A stretch of 64,000 nucleotides of DNA from Wyeomyia smithii (GCF_029784165.1 NC_073695.1:145716946-145780945); one strand, 5' to 3'. Numbered from the stretch's first letter, positions 33,600-44,575 are shown. The notes: generated from the sequence alone by a model not told the origin. Numbers and translations: made by a program.

Positions 33600-34080
33600 A
33601 ATTGTCGATCCTTAATAGACAAGCAACTATACTATTGAAAATGGTCAATCCTTACTGAAACGCAGATCTCAAATGATTTGATGGGTCGTTATGTAATTGC
33701 TTTCCCAAGCACGGTCTACAGAATTATAGACCTAGTAATTCGGAATGTACTATTCGGCTCATATAAAAGCCAGTTTCAGCCGAAACTGCACATATTGGTT
33801 TTAGACAGCGACAACAACAATCCTTTCTTAACAGCAGCAGTAGCAGTGGTATCAGCAGCGATATTGGCAGGGTCAGCTGGTGCAGCGGCACTTCCTCTAG
33901 TAAAAGCTGCCTTTGTAGCAGTAGCGAGCAGCATCAGTATGTACAATGGCCGACACTTCCTCTAATGCAAAAGTCGCCGTATTTTGACACAATACACAAA
34001 CGTTTTGGAATGCTGGCATTCAAAATACATGGGGCGTCAAATTATGAGTATAAAACAGCTTTTGACTGTGTAATCAGAAA
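33600..34080 (+). promoter_or_regulatory. Promoter-like module, diverged third copy with TATA box
   Basis: Diverged relative of 18600-19130 in the same order (GTCAATCCTTACTGAAACGC, GGGTCGTTATGTAATTG, AAGCACGGTC, GTTTCAGCCGAAACTGC, TTCAAAATACATGGG). TATAAAAG stands at 33762-33769, about 30 bases before CATATTGGTTTTAGACAGCG, a spacing expected for a TATA promoter and its start site. A 95-codon Ala/Val-rich frame (33678-33965) spans the box and is probably not translated as such. Which gene it belonged to is unknown. Confidence 0.4.
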
Positions 34081-34084
34081 AATG

Positions 34085-34780
34085 CCTGAATCCCCTCTGT
34101 CGTGGTAGCACACAGATGCAATCAACGGTATATTCGCTATAAAATTCAACAACAATTGTCCTCATAAAAACAACAAACAAATTATTGAAGATTTTATATT
34201 TCCTCGTTTTGCGCTAGAATGAAAAGTAAAATGTTATTTTAATCTGCATGCATTCTCACTGTTGGAACTTATTTGCTTTGTATAGTGTTTGTTCCATCCC
34301 TGTTTAGTGATGTATGTGCAAACTGAAATTTGGTAGAACTTAAACTACTGTTTTGCACAAAATTTTAAACATATTCAATACAAGTAAGGGAACATCAAAT
34401 GACGTAGCATTTAGCAGAAAATATTCACGAATTCGCAAAAAAAACAAAATCTCTGCACTTACCAGCATTTAAAATAAACGAGTATCTTGTAATTTTCACT
34501 ACTAAAAGGCACGCGTTGGAACTATAACCGATTGTTCATGCTCTAAAAGCGCTTCCAGAAGGTTGCTTAATGCCACAGATGAAATGATTTTGATAACTCC
34601 CACTGCAAAGCTTTGTGCGATCTATAAGTGTACTTTTTTCTACGGAAAAAAAGTTAAAGGGTATGTGCTTGAGTGCACAAACGTAGGCTTGCCGTGGGAA
34701 AAATATGAATTTGGTCAGTCCCATGTTACATGCCTATACAAGTATTCTGTCATAAATATATCGGATAAATGCTTTTTTGC
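34085..34780. other. AT-rich stretch without recognised gene
   Basis: No conserved frame, splice-bounded segment or repeat termini that I can support. Confidence 0.5.
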
Positions 34781-35222
34781 ACACACATGTTATACACACA
34801 TACACGTAATGCACACACACACACTACTGACACACACACACTGCTAACACACACACACACACACACACACCACTCACACACACACCACTCACACGCACAC
34901 GCTACTCAGACACACCTACGCTACTTACACACACAGTGACACACACACATACACACACATATATACACACACATACATACACACACACACAAACACACGT
35001 TACTTACACATACACACACGTTACTTACACATACACACACACGTTACTTACACACACACACACACACACGTTACTTACACATACACACACACACGTTACT
35101 TACACATACACACACACGTTACTTACATATACATACACACGTTACTTACACATACACGCACACACCACTCACACACGCACACACGCTATTCACACACCCA
35201 CACGCTACTCAGCCACACACGC
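34781..35222 (+). repeat. CA-rich minisatellite
   Basis: Long (CA)n-based array containing tandem units of the type ACGTTACTTACACATACACA with variable CA spacers (at least seven between about 34995 and 35160), flanked by CACTCACACAC variants. The Thr-His-rich frame across it is not a gene. Confidence 0.9.
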
Positions 35223-35229
35223 TTGATAT

Positions 35230-36390
35230 ACGACACACTATACCTACATTATCGGCAGCACCCAAACGGCTTCCAAGTCTTCCAATGGTCCCCAGTGCCG
35301 TTCACGTCCAATTTCGGGCTGTATTCAAACAATGATATCTGAATTAGATTACCACTCGTGGGGTCCAACTCAGATCGAAGGGAAGCCGAACTGTTCGCCT
35401 TGACGGTCGACCAGGGAATGATCTTCTCTCAACACGGAATGTCCTTTTATAGCGTCACTCAGTGTGGGGAACATGGGTGATTGGGGGAAGAACCAATCAC
35501 GTAAAAGCATCTCTGCTTTCCTTCTTCGTCGCCTACGTTGGGTGATGAATGCGATGCCAATTGGCTGGCATTGCTAGCCAATGACTGAATGCGTGAAATC
35601 ATTTCGTCTATGTTTTTGAAGTCTGCGTTAGGGAAATATACCAATCGTATGAAAATGTATGTGGATATTCGACCTTCAAACTTTTTCGCAATTTTCACGG
35701 AGTAATAAGCAAATGGTAACTAAAATTATCATGTTATACAAAACTTGTATATTTTAGCTTTCCAACGGTATATTACCTATTGAAATCGGAACAGTTTTTT
35801 GAGCGCTATTAGCATCTAAAATCTTCCATTCCGCCAACCAAAAACGTTACATGTTCAAACCAGTTTTCACAGAATGTACCTTAGTATAGTGAAGAACGAC
35901 GTAGTCCCACGTCGAAAATTTGGTCTTTCAGAAAAAAATGCTGCGTCGATTTCCATCTAATCCCCTCCCCCTTGTCACAGTTTGTCACAAAACAATTATA
36001 CCCCCCTCCCTCATCGATGCTACGTTATTCAAGTATGCTCCCTAATGTAACAAACAACCTTATGTAGTTCTACGTTAACCTTGCGGTCGTGGCTTTGCAT
36101 ACAACCCTTGTGATTTTTTTATACAATCAACGGGTTCTGGGCAACAACGCTTCAACTAAATCCTATTCCAAAATGCATTACTCTCGAATTTGAGAAAAAA
36201 AATCTCTATTTGTGAAATATACTCAGTTAACTCCAAACATGTGCAAAGTTTCATTCAAATCAAAAAATTGGTTTTTGCGTGTTTTTAGTTTATTTGGCTC
36301 ATTGTGATCTCAAGTGTCTTTTTTATATAGTTAATTGTGTGTTATTTCGCGTAGAACAAATTGTGTATCTCAAATGCATCAAAACTAATT
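35230..36390. other. Segment upstream of the syd exon, no recognised gene
   Basis: The less AT-rich part at 35250-35600 has a 79-codon minus-strand frame (35459-35698) without a domain I know. 35850-35925 repeats the motif block of 7283-7360. A polypyrimidine-containing intron end leads to the exon at 36405. Confidence 0.5.
35850..35925 (+). repeat. Dispersed motif with near-palindrome GACGTAGTCCCACGTC, copy 2
   Basis: Near-palindrome at 35898-35913, with flanks shared with 7283-7360. A related form GACGTAGGACTACGTC, a perfect dyad, lies at 37023-37038. Confidence 0.55.
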
Positions 36391-36404
36391 CCAAGTCTTT
36401 GCAG

Positions 36405-36641
36405 GTACAGGAAATGGAGTTGTGATTTCGGTACCCCTAAATGATTTAGCTGGATCCACTTCTTCTAAAATGATACCCCGGTGTTGTATGGCCAATGCAC
36501 AGTTATCATTCCATGGACATCGAGATGCTGTAAAATTTTTTGTTTCCGTACCAATGAACCCAGAAATTCAAAACCAGTATCCAAATAAAAGGGATATGTT
36601 GGTATTATCAGGAGGAGAAGGTTATATTGATTTTCGGTTAG
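36405..36641 (+). CDS. syd: Internal exon of sunday driver (JIP3/JIP4 scaffold) orthologue
   Basis: A 237-bp open exon bounded by an acceptor (TCTTTGCAG, 36396-36404) and a consensus donor (GTAAGT, 36642-36647). It starts with two bases of a split codon and ends with one, so the phase is consistent. The translation includes TGNGVVISVPLND, then RCCMANAQLSFHGHRDAVKF, FVSVPMNPEI, and MLVLSGGEGYIDFRLG. These match the C-terminal beta-propeller-like end of JIP3/JIP4 (FHGHRDAVKFFV and SGGEGYIDFR are hallmark stretches). In flies this protein links kinesin-1 to cargo and scaffolds JNK signalling in axonal transport; that role is transferred from the family. I found no neighbouring exons in the window, as expected with TE-filled introns. 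No stop or frameshift is present. Confidence 0.88.
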
Positions 36642-36647
36642 GTAAGT

Positions 36648-37320
36648 ATTCTGCTCTTGAATTTGGGTTAGTTTCAATTATTACATAAAGGTGAACGTAC
36701 ATCTAATTCCCTAATCAGTCTATGTTATCGTGTGCATGAATATTGATGACCGCAAATATTGTATTTGCACCTTCCTGATTATCCTGAGCTAGTAAAGTTG
36801 CTCAAAAATACCACATAGCTTTCGAATAAACATTCGATCTATTTCAGAATCAACTTCAACTATCACTCGGTTGTGACAATTATCATACAATGCCACGTCA
36901 AAAATTCAGAGATTCACTGAGATAATTCATTCTCTCTCATAAATTGAATTTGCAATAAGACTGCAATCATCGAAGCAGGCGTGTGCGTTGCGAACAAACG
37001 TCTTTTTTCGAGTCCGCGTTTTGACGTAGGACTACGTCTATCTGGATGTTAGGTACCTGAATTTGAAAATCTAGTGATTCAACCAGGGAAAAGTGGTCAG
37101 GTTTTGAGCGCTTATATTTCAGTCATTTATAATCAGGTTTTCGAGGGTTTGGCATCAATCGATCAGAAATTCCTTCACGGTTAAATTTATGTATAAAACT
37201 TATTGTTTGAGATACACTATTGAAAAATTGATAAATAACATCGATTGTCTAAATCATACCGAGCAACCAATAACCACCTTTCTTCACAAGCACAGTCGAC
37301 ACTAACGGATACAACCGATG
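36648..37320. other. Probable syd intron or flank, no recognised gene
   Basis: AT-rich. It contains the dyad GACGTAGGACTACGTC at 37023-37038. No exon-like segment with a matching phase was found. Confidence 0.45.
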
Positions 37321-37324
37321 TGAC

Positions 37325-37450
37325 GATGTGTTTTACGGAGCCAACTATATCTAATGCCTTATGGTCTAAAATATCTTATAAGCTTAAGGCAAATTTTTTA
37401 TCCTCGCTGCCGACTACGAGCTGAAACTATATCTAATACTAAAACTAACA
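37325..37450 (-). mobile_element. I-group element 3' UTR fragment
   Basis: The reverse complement resembles 1811-1931 (shared ordered words TTTCAGCTCGTAGTCGGCAG, GGATAAAAAATTTGC, and GATA.TTTAGAC). No coding part is attached. Confidence 0.65.
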
Positions 37451-37943
37451 TGTTTTTTTTTATCCGAGATTCGTTTCACTGTTAAATGGGCACTTTTGAT
37501 GCTCTTCAAATTAGTAAACGATTTGTTGTTGTTTTAGTTGAAGTTACTTTCTGTTTCCGATGCTTACTTACTTTCCTCACCATTCCCTATTCTCCTTAAC
37601 TCCTCCCTCAGTGTAGAAGCAACCGGTGCTGAATAAACAACCCGCTGAATTATTCGTTGTACAAACGTTGCAGCGTTCATTGTTCATGTGCTTATTCAAC
37701 AGTGGAATTCCAGCTTAACAGTACTTGTTCAAACGTTTGCAAAAGATTACCAGCAACACTAATAAATATATGTTCTCACCTAATAAAGGCTTTTTGAACG
37801 TTTTAAACGGCAATCCGGCAGCTGTTATCCAGTATGTGTTGTCCAAATGCCGCACACATGCGTTTGAAGTCTCCCAAGGAGCAATTCTTAGGCTCTTATT
37901 AGACGCAAGTGTTGAATCGCCGGATTTATGAATCATCCTTCTG
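37451..37943. other. AT-rich stretch without recognised gene
   Basis: It has GTTCAAC/GTTTAAC-like words that also abound at 48430-48760. No gene or defined termini. Confidence 0.4.
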
Positions 37944-37953
37944 AACACTTCGT

Positions 37954-38127
37954 TATATGGTCCCCGTGGCTCTGTGGTTAGCGATGTCGGTCGGCTAGCT
38001 CTCCCACACGGTTGTGATATCAAGTTCGATTCCCGATTGAGTCGAGGATCTTTTCGAGCTGGAAATTTTCTCTACTCAGCACTGGGGCACGGTGTATCGT
38101 TGTACTTATCCTACACATGCAAAATGT
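37954..38127 (+). mobile_element. tRNA-derived SINE, 5' part
   Basis: The box A-like TGGCTCTGTGG (37967-37977) and box B-like AGTTCGATTCC (38023-38033) lie about 45 bases apart, as in a tRNA gene. It is followed by a unique body (GTCGAGGATCTTTTCGAGC). The SINE is cut at 38127 by an R1-group insertion and continues at 40352. A 10-bp flank AACACTTCGT (37944-37953) matches AACACGTCGT (40468-40477) with one mismatch, a plausible target duplication. Confidence 0.8.
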
Positions 38128-40351
38128 CTCTTTCCACGGGGACTCTTTCCACGCCACGAGCCAAGTCCTTGGCCTCCGGCAGTCGAGTCTCACGTCCGAC
38201 GTTCCAGTATCTCAGACATAGACCAGAGATGGTCGGCCAACCTGCCGAGCATCCAATCCGTGAGCGACGACAGCCGTGTCGAGGCAGGGGAGGAGGCAAG
38301 GGTTACGAATGAGGAACTCATCGTGATCGCCAAATCCCTAAAGGTGAGCAAGGCACCGGGACCAGATGGTATCCCTAACCTGGCGATCAGGCTGGCGATA
38401 AAAACGGCCCCCGGGCTGTTCAGGGCAGTCATGCAGAGGTGCCTGGATGACTGTCTCTTTCCGGACAGGTGGAAGCGGCAGAGACTGGTCTTATTGCCGA
38501 AGGCTGGGAAACCGCCAGGGGACCCATCGGCATATAGGCCTATCTGCCTGCTGGACACCGCGGGCAAGGTGCTTGAGAGGATCATCCTCAACAGACTGGT
38601 GAGGTACACGGAGGGTGTACACGGTCTGGCAAGTAACCAGTTCGGCTTCCGGAAGGGCAGGTCCACGCTGGACGCAATCTCTTCCGTCATCAAGACGGCG
38701 GAGGTAGCAATCCAGCGCAAGAGAAGGGGAATACGCTACTGCGCAATCGTCACGCTCGACGTGAAGAATGCGTTCAATAGTGCCAGTTGGGACTCCATAG
38801 CGCTCGCGCTCAGGAGCATCCATGTACCGGTGTCGCTGTACAAGATTCTGGAAAATTATTTCCAGAATCGAGTACTTGTTTACGACACGGAGGAGGGTCA
38901 GAAGTGCGTCCCAATTACCGCAGGAGTTCCGCAAGGTTCTATCCTGGGCCCGGTGTTGTGGAATGTCATGTATGACGGAGTGTTGAAACTCAAGTTCCCT
39001 GTAGGGGTTGTGATCGTCGGCTTTGCAGACGACATAACGCTGGAGGTTTACGGCGAGTCTATCGAGGAGGTCGAGTTGACGGCCGCGCACTGTATACGCA
39101 AGGTCGAGGACTGGATGCGCTCCAGGAAACTGGAGCTCGCGCATCATAAGACGGAGGTCACGGTTGTGAACAACCGTAAATCGGAGCAACAGGCGGTGGT
39201 CAGAGTCGGAGACTGCACCATCACCTCGAAGCGATCCCTGAAGCTCTTGGGGGTTATGGTGGACGACAAGCTCACGTTCGGGAGTCACGTCGACAATGCC
39301 TGTAAGAGGGCCTCATCGGCTATTGCAGCACTATCTCGTATGATGTCCGATAGCTCAGCAGTTTATAGCAGCAAGCGAAGACTTCTTGCCAGCGTGGTTT
39401 CGTCCATACTTAGGTATGGTGAGCCAGTGTGGTCCAGAGCGCTAGGTACTAACAGTTACCGTGGTAAACTGGAAAGTACCTACAGGCTCATGTGCCTGAG
39501 AGTTGCGAGTGCGTATCGTACGGTGTCATACGATGCAATCTGTGTCTTGTCCGGCATGATGCCTATCAGCATCGCCATCAAGGAGGACAGAGAGTGTTTC
39601 GACCAACGTGACACAAGGGGCATACGAGGTACCAGAAGGTCATTCTCGATGCTCCGCTGGCAGCGGGAATGGTCCAACTCCACAAAGGGCAGATGGACGC
39701 ACCGACTCATACCGGAGATATCCGGCTGGGTCGGGAGACGACATGGCGAAGTGAACTTCCACCTGACACAAATCCTCTCAGGCCATGGTTGTTTCAGGCA
39801 ATATCTGCACAGGTTCGGACACGCGGTGTCCCCCAATTGTTCCGAGTGCGTGGAGGAGGAGGAGACTGCTGAGCATGTCTTCTTCGTATGCCCCCGTTTC
39901 GCAAGAGCGAGGAGCAACATGATGGCTGTGAGCGGGCCTGGCACTACTCCGGACAATCTAGTCCGGAGGATGTGCGACGACCCGGACACCTGGAACGCGG
40001 TCTGTGCGGCCGCCTCTCAGATTGTTCTGGAGCTGCAACGTGTGTGGCGGGTCAACCACCAACACGCCAGTGGTAGCTAATTACCAGTCTCCAGGTAGTT
40101 AGCTAGGAGGTTATAAGAGTAAAGAGGGTGCATCACGCACAAAAGCCACTCCCCGACGTAATACTTAACCGTCGTTCCGGGAAGACCAGGGCTGGAGACT
40201 GGAGGGGTTTTAGTGGGTCGGGACAGGGATCAGTAGGTGTCTGGGCGAGTGTAACTACCCCAGCATCTCTCCCCTAGTCTCATCCCCACACCCTGAGCTC
40301 TCTTCTCAGGTGTCTGTTTGCAGATTTCCCCGCCACCTTTAAAAAAAAAAC
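38128..40351 (+). mobile_element. R1-group non-LTR retrotransposon, 5'-truncated copy 2
   Basis: Same family as 19844-25199, truncated in ORF2. It is flanked by a 15-bp duplication with one mismatch (ACACATGCAAAATGT at 38113-38127, ACACATGAAAAATGT at 40352-40366) inside a SINE, and ends in ten A residues. CTCTTTCCACG is repeated at the 5' truncation junction, a common product of end joining in target-primed reverse transcription. Confidence 0.9.
38139..40080 (+). CDS. R1-group ORF2 RT domain, open but 5'-truncated
   Basis: An open frame of about 645 codons lacking the endonuclease. Motifs in order: KAPGPDGIPNLAIRLAIKTA, YRPICLLDTAGKVLERIILN, GFRKGRSTLDAI, TLDVKNAFNSASW (first catalytic Asp), VPQGSILGPVLW, GFADDITLEVYG (catalytic Asp pair), LGVMVDDKLTFGSHVD, and the Cys/His tail CSECVEEEETAEHVFFVCPR. 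It shares no disabling lesion with copy 1. The open frame begins upstream at 38092 inside the SINE, so a chance SINE-RT fusion could be read, but there is no evidence of expression. The intact frame suggests a recent insertion. Confidence 0.88.
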
Positions 40352-40467
40352 ACACATGAAAAATGTGCCAAAAAACAATATCGATAACGAATTCTCTCAA
40401 CTAATCTAGTTGATCGAGATCGCTATTAGCCCCAAGGCTAAGCGTGCGATATTGTTTTGTTGTTCTA
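40352..40467 (+). mobile_element. tRNA-derived SINE, 3' part
   Basis: Continuation of 37954-38127 after the R1-group insertion: GCCAAAAAACAATATCG, then AGTTGATCGAGATCGC and AGCCCCAAGGCTAAGCGTGC. It ends in a T-rich tail before the second candidate target duplication. Confidence 0.7.
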
Positions 40468-41690
40468 AACACGTCGTATGATTGGTTTATTGCAGTATAA
40501 AGGTTTTTTAAGCACTGAGAAAATCAGTAATTTATCTGCTTTCAAATCAAAGTCAGTGGTGCCCCGAAATATGTTTTTATTCCTGGAATTCTGGTTTTCC
40601 GGGGATTTGTTCAAAAACAGAGGATTCCTATGAATATTTGAACAGCATCCTACAGTTATTATTTCAAAGTTCATGAAATTACTTCTACAGGTCATTTTCA
40701 TGGTTTCGGGTGGTTTTGGGGCCATCATATAATCTAAAAGCTAAAGAAAACTCCTGCTGAAGTATTTTCATGTATTTTGATTCACATATGTAAATTTTTC
40801 TTTTATTTCTTTGGCCGCTAAGAGCCTCAGGGAAATTTGTCCCGAAATTTCCTTTTGAGGACTAATCCTCAAATCACCTCCAAACCGTAAAAACGGCCCG
40901 CTAGAGTATATTTATGAATTTGATACCCATATTGCTATCATTTTATTAAATTGCTAAAGGACTATTTTGGAGGCATATTACCAAAAACGTCCGAAACTGT
41001 GAAAATTACCTGTTGAAGTTTTTTTATAAACTTTCAGCCAACAAATGCAAGATGCAGTTCAAATAATCATGGAGTTTCTCAGTTTCGAAAATATCCTCGG
41101 CAAACCAGATTTCCGGGGAAAAAACCTTTGAGGCTTTGCAGACGCTGATTAGAAAGTAAATACATAAGTTGCTGAGTCTTTAGATGCTTAAGCTGTGGAA
41201 TTAAAAATTGCAAAAGTTACAATCAAGAATTTTAATTTACTTTGGCCTCGCCGGGCACACAAGGGGTAAAAAATTCAAGTTACCCCCGTGTAAAAACTGG
41301 GTGCTGTGTACTGTGTAAAAATTAATATAATCAAAAACTGTCTTTTTACGAGTTCTGAGATATCGCTAAGTTTTTCGTTTCAAATAAATGTGTGCACACT
41401 CGTGCGTGTGTGATTCATCTGAATAGGTTACAAGGTAGAATAATTCACATCAAAGCATTATTAGTAATAATCAATTAAAAAAACAAATTTAGTGCATCTA
41501 ATAGCGTTTGCATGCCTTCTGCTTTTAACCTCATTTCATAACCAGACAGGTACACAGTAACTGTTCGCTAACTGGGCTCAAATCTTTTATTGAGGTGTCG
41601 CGAAGCAGCGTTAGCCTGCTGTTCATCGAAATTTCCTCAACGTTGTAATAATTAAAAGCTTTCGGCTGCTCAACACAACAAAACGAGACC
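40468..41690. other. AT-rich stretch without recognised gene
   Basis: No domain, splice-bounded exon or TIR that I can support. Confidence 0.5.
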
Positions 41691-41699
41691 AAGTAAATT

Positions 41700-43005
41700 G
41701 TCACATGTTTATTCCCAAGAACTCTTCTATCGCTTCCTATTTCTTCTTCTCTCTCTCTTCTCACCCTGCTTCTTCCTTCACTCTACTCCGGCATGCCTTT
41801 CTACTCGCCTCTCATCTTATTATGTACTTATTCTTTAAACCATTTACTCACAGCAGTGCTACTATGTTTGGTGTCCGGGAGGCCGTTCCATGTGTCTTTG
41901 CGCAGTCCGCTTTCCCGTTCGCTATCCAGAGGGACTCCTCAATTCGCTGGAAAGCTTCTCTCGTCCTCGCGTGTTCACGTGAACACCTCCTGAGCCGGAA
42001 TCAAAATTGAGCAAAAGAACCCTAAGAGAACAAAGTCAACATCAGCGCGATTCCTTATCGCAACCGCCGTCTTTTCCAACTCACCCTTTACGGGGCCACC
42101 TTAGGTTTTGAACGAGCCAATTTCGAACGAGCGTTTTCTGTTCGGCTGTCTTCGTTTGCAAGCCTAATGATTGCAACAAATAGCTACAAGTGAAAATGCT
42201 GTCATGAGCTGGCAATTTTAACCTTCAATCTTAATACTCACATCCTGCTTCAGTTGGAGGAAAGTTCACTCCGTGCAGTGTGCGCGATTGTCTTTGAGTT
42301 GTTGTAAGTTCCGTTGATTCCGATTTACTTGTGACACGTTCACTTCACCAGTGACGTGCGATTATCTCAGTGTATCCGTTGATTCTCGAATTTCGATTCA
42401 CTTGAACCTGAAGCTAAACGTGCGATTGCCTTTTGCTTGCCAAATTTGTGCTCTAATCCCGGAAGAGTGCGATGACGTTTTGACGGCCTCCCATTTGATG
42501 ACGAAATTTATTGCTGGTATTTCTTATTCAAGAAAGTCGGGAGAGTTCAGTTGGGTGTACAATGTTGTTTTTATGACACCACTTATGCACTGTGCTAAAT
42601 CATGCTTGCTTTTTGCAAAATATTTATTATCTACGCTACAACGTTTATTTACCTTTGAAATGACATCCCAGTTAAAGAACAGAACTACAGTGAATTCTAT
42701 CAGAACAGTCTTCCGGTGTTCCGTAACTGATTGCATAGTTACTTGAATTAAACCTGAATAATTTTCGTTTATAATACAAAAGATATTAAAATTCTATTGA
42801 TATTGGAAAGAAACGAGACTGATTAAAAATTTGAGAATGTGCGGTGAAAATATGCCTTTGATTGAAAACATTCCATTTTCGTATATTTGCAGGAATACAT
42901 GGTGTTAAAACTTTTTAGATGCAGATTAACAGATTACATATTAAGATTAGTGTGGAATAAATATTAATAAAATTTAACTTAAATATATGCAAAAACGTAA
43001 CCTAA
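41700..43005. other. Mixed-composition segment with unassigned frames and short modules
   Basis: A pyrimidine-rich part (41720-41830) gives a 101-codon frame at 41705-42010 without a known domain. At about 42268-42440 a module recurs imperfectly three times (GTGCGATT, then CCGTTGATTC and ATTT). A 131-codon frame (42351-42746) overlaps it and has no recognised domain. It could be an LTR or leader of an unknown element, or a host promoter; I cannot decide. Confidence 0.35.
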
Positions 43006-43008
43006 TAT

Positions 43009-43109
43009 TCAATCGCCAACACCATTACTCTGCTCTCCTGTGTCGTTTTCTTGTAGCAAAGCTGTTCCGTCCACTCCTCTCGTTTCATTAATAATCACTT
43101 CTCCAGCAA
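43009..43109 (-). CDS. Candidate terminal coding exon of an unnamed host gene
   Basis: On the minus strand an acceptor (CTGTTTTTTAG, 43120-43110) precedes 101 bases. After two bases of a split codon they read AGEVIINETRGVDGTALL followed by QENDTGEQSNGVGD and a TGA at 43009-43011. The other two frames stop early. The split phase fits the exon ending at 44636 (one base left over), joining ...DHLPQNN, Val, AGEV.... I do not recognise the protein; the tail is acidic and polar. No polyadenylation signal was fixed. Support is from splice signals and phase only. Confidence 0.45.
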
Positions 43110-43318
43110 CTAAAAAACAGATATTTTAATAAAAAAAAAACTTGTTTTCAAAGAGCAAATTGTAAGAGAAAATGTATACAGGCATAGTGCACTCAACATA
43201 TGAGATGTTTGTATTTTCGCATTAACTGAAACTCTAAACTTCGTTTGGAGAATAAACTTTTGATTTACAAACAATTTTTCAGACTAGCAATGCTTTATGC
43301 TGTACCAATCTGGTCAAG

Positions 43319-43715
43319 GGGCCGTTCAATAATTACGTAAGCATATTTTTCCACTTTTTCAACCCCCCTCCCTTCCTTGCAAGACATCGTAAGATTTGTT
43401 GATACCCCCTCTCCCCCCTAGTAAAATCTTACTGCCAGCATACATAGATTTTTATTTTAGTTTTATCATTATAAAGCAAGCACAGTACTTCGTTTCGTCT
43501 TCTGTCCTTTATTCGAGTAATTTCGTAATTTCCTTTTCACGAATTTTATCGTCCACGCTGTCATGAACATGGTTATTTGAACAGCTGCATAAACAATGTT
43601 TTTCTTACGTAAGAAAATCAATTCACCGCCCCCTCCCTCCCTTGTAAGATAGCGTAAAAAAATTGCACATCCCCCCTTCCCCCACTATTTGCTTACGTAT
43701 ATATTGAGCGCCCCC
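43319..43715. mobile_element. MITE with about 25-bp TIRs
   Basis: The ends GGGCCGTTCAATAATTACGT and, read inward from the right, GGGGCGCTCAATATATACGT are both followed by AAGCA. The flank CAAG occurs on both sides (43315-43318 and 43716-43719), suggesting a 4-bp duplication. The inside is non-coding with C-rich patches (CCCCCTCCC). It lies just outside the last candidate exon. Superfamily not assigned. Confidence 0.75.
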
Positions 43716-43879
43716 CAAGTTGTTGTTCAACGGGGAAAAAACACTTTAAAGGATTCAGAATAAAATACTACAAGAGATTTTAAAGCCCCTTTCTTGGCTT
43801 GGTACACTCGAACTACAAAGACTTACTGGGGTCGGAACATTATAAGCTATGCCAATAAAATTATTATCAACTTTTGATA

Positions 43880-44125
43880 AACATCGTTTAAATACTCACT
43901 TGCTGCGATAAGCTTTCTTTATAGTCAAAAAGTTAGCAGATGAATTATTTGTTAGATTATATTTCTTTCCTTTACAAATAGGTTTAAATCCCTTCAATTG
44001 CGAAATCAAATAAATGCTAACAATTATAGTCTCACATTTCTAAAAGTATGTTTTGTGATTAGCCACACAAAATAATTAGTAACTGATAGTTTACTATAAA
44101 ATACTTGAGTTACAAATAAACTCAC
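43880..44125 (+). repeat. Diverged dispersed repeat, copy 2
   Basis: Resembles 3590-3865. If the minus-strand gene is real, it sits in the intron between 43109 and 44518. Confidence 0.5.
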
Positions 44126-44517
44126 TGTTGAAAAACAAACGTTTTTAACACTCTTATCATTGCATACAAAGTATCCCTTCTACGATCTAATTGATGCGGT
44201 ATTCCTAAATAAGTGAACATCATATATTCAATTGACTAAACCGATTTACGTTCGATCGAAAATACGATACGAATCATTCAAAACAAAAACAAATGTAAAT
44301 AAAAATACAAATAACTGATAAGGTATCATCACCATCCCAAAAAATTATTGGTATGGAAAAATAAAGTTTACACCAATATTATTCACAAACACTCGAAATA
44401 ATAATGTACCCGAAAAAGTCCTCGGAGGTTAAAGATAGGAATAGTACGAAAGTTTTGTGTCGTTGTTGGGCATCAACATAATATGACAAAACGATTGAAT
44501 TCATTTCTTTATCTCAC

Positions 44518-44575
44518 CTGGTCATCGCGGTATTATGCATCATCTTCACTTTGGTGTATAATTTCTATGAAGCTC
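44518..44575 (-). other. Candidate alternative (poison) exon
   Basis: 58 nt bounded on the minus strand by TCATTTTTAG and CAG/GTGAGAT. Included after the 44636 donor it would read G-A-S and stop at TAG; it also opens a short MMHNTAMT frame. Its length is not a multiple of three. Function is inferred only from splice sites. Confidence 0.35.

Noticed and set aside
33678..33965. 95-codon Ala/Val-rich frame as a small membrane protein
   Set aside because: It spans a TATA-like box, and its equivalents in the two other module copies are not conserved as protein.
34781..35222. Possible CRISPR-like array of repeated units with spacers
   Set aside because: Spacers are CA dinucleotide runs, units are variable, and the context is eukaryotic. 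It is a minisatellite.
34936..35226. Thr-His-rich frame
   Set aside because: Translation of a CA minisatellite. The same applies to frames over the CA/TG tracts at 28856-29110 and 61959-62282.
37967..38033. Possible functional tRNA gene (box A and box B spacing)
   Set aside because: No cloverleaf acceptor pairing is evident, and the sequence continues into a SINE body with a T-rich tail. It is a tRNA-derived SINE head.
42351..42746. 131-codon frame as a host gene
   Set aside because: No recognisable domain, it overlaps a short repeated module, and there is no clear splice or promoter context. Left as unassigned.
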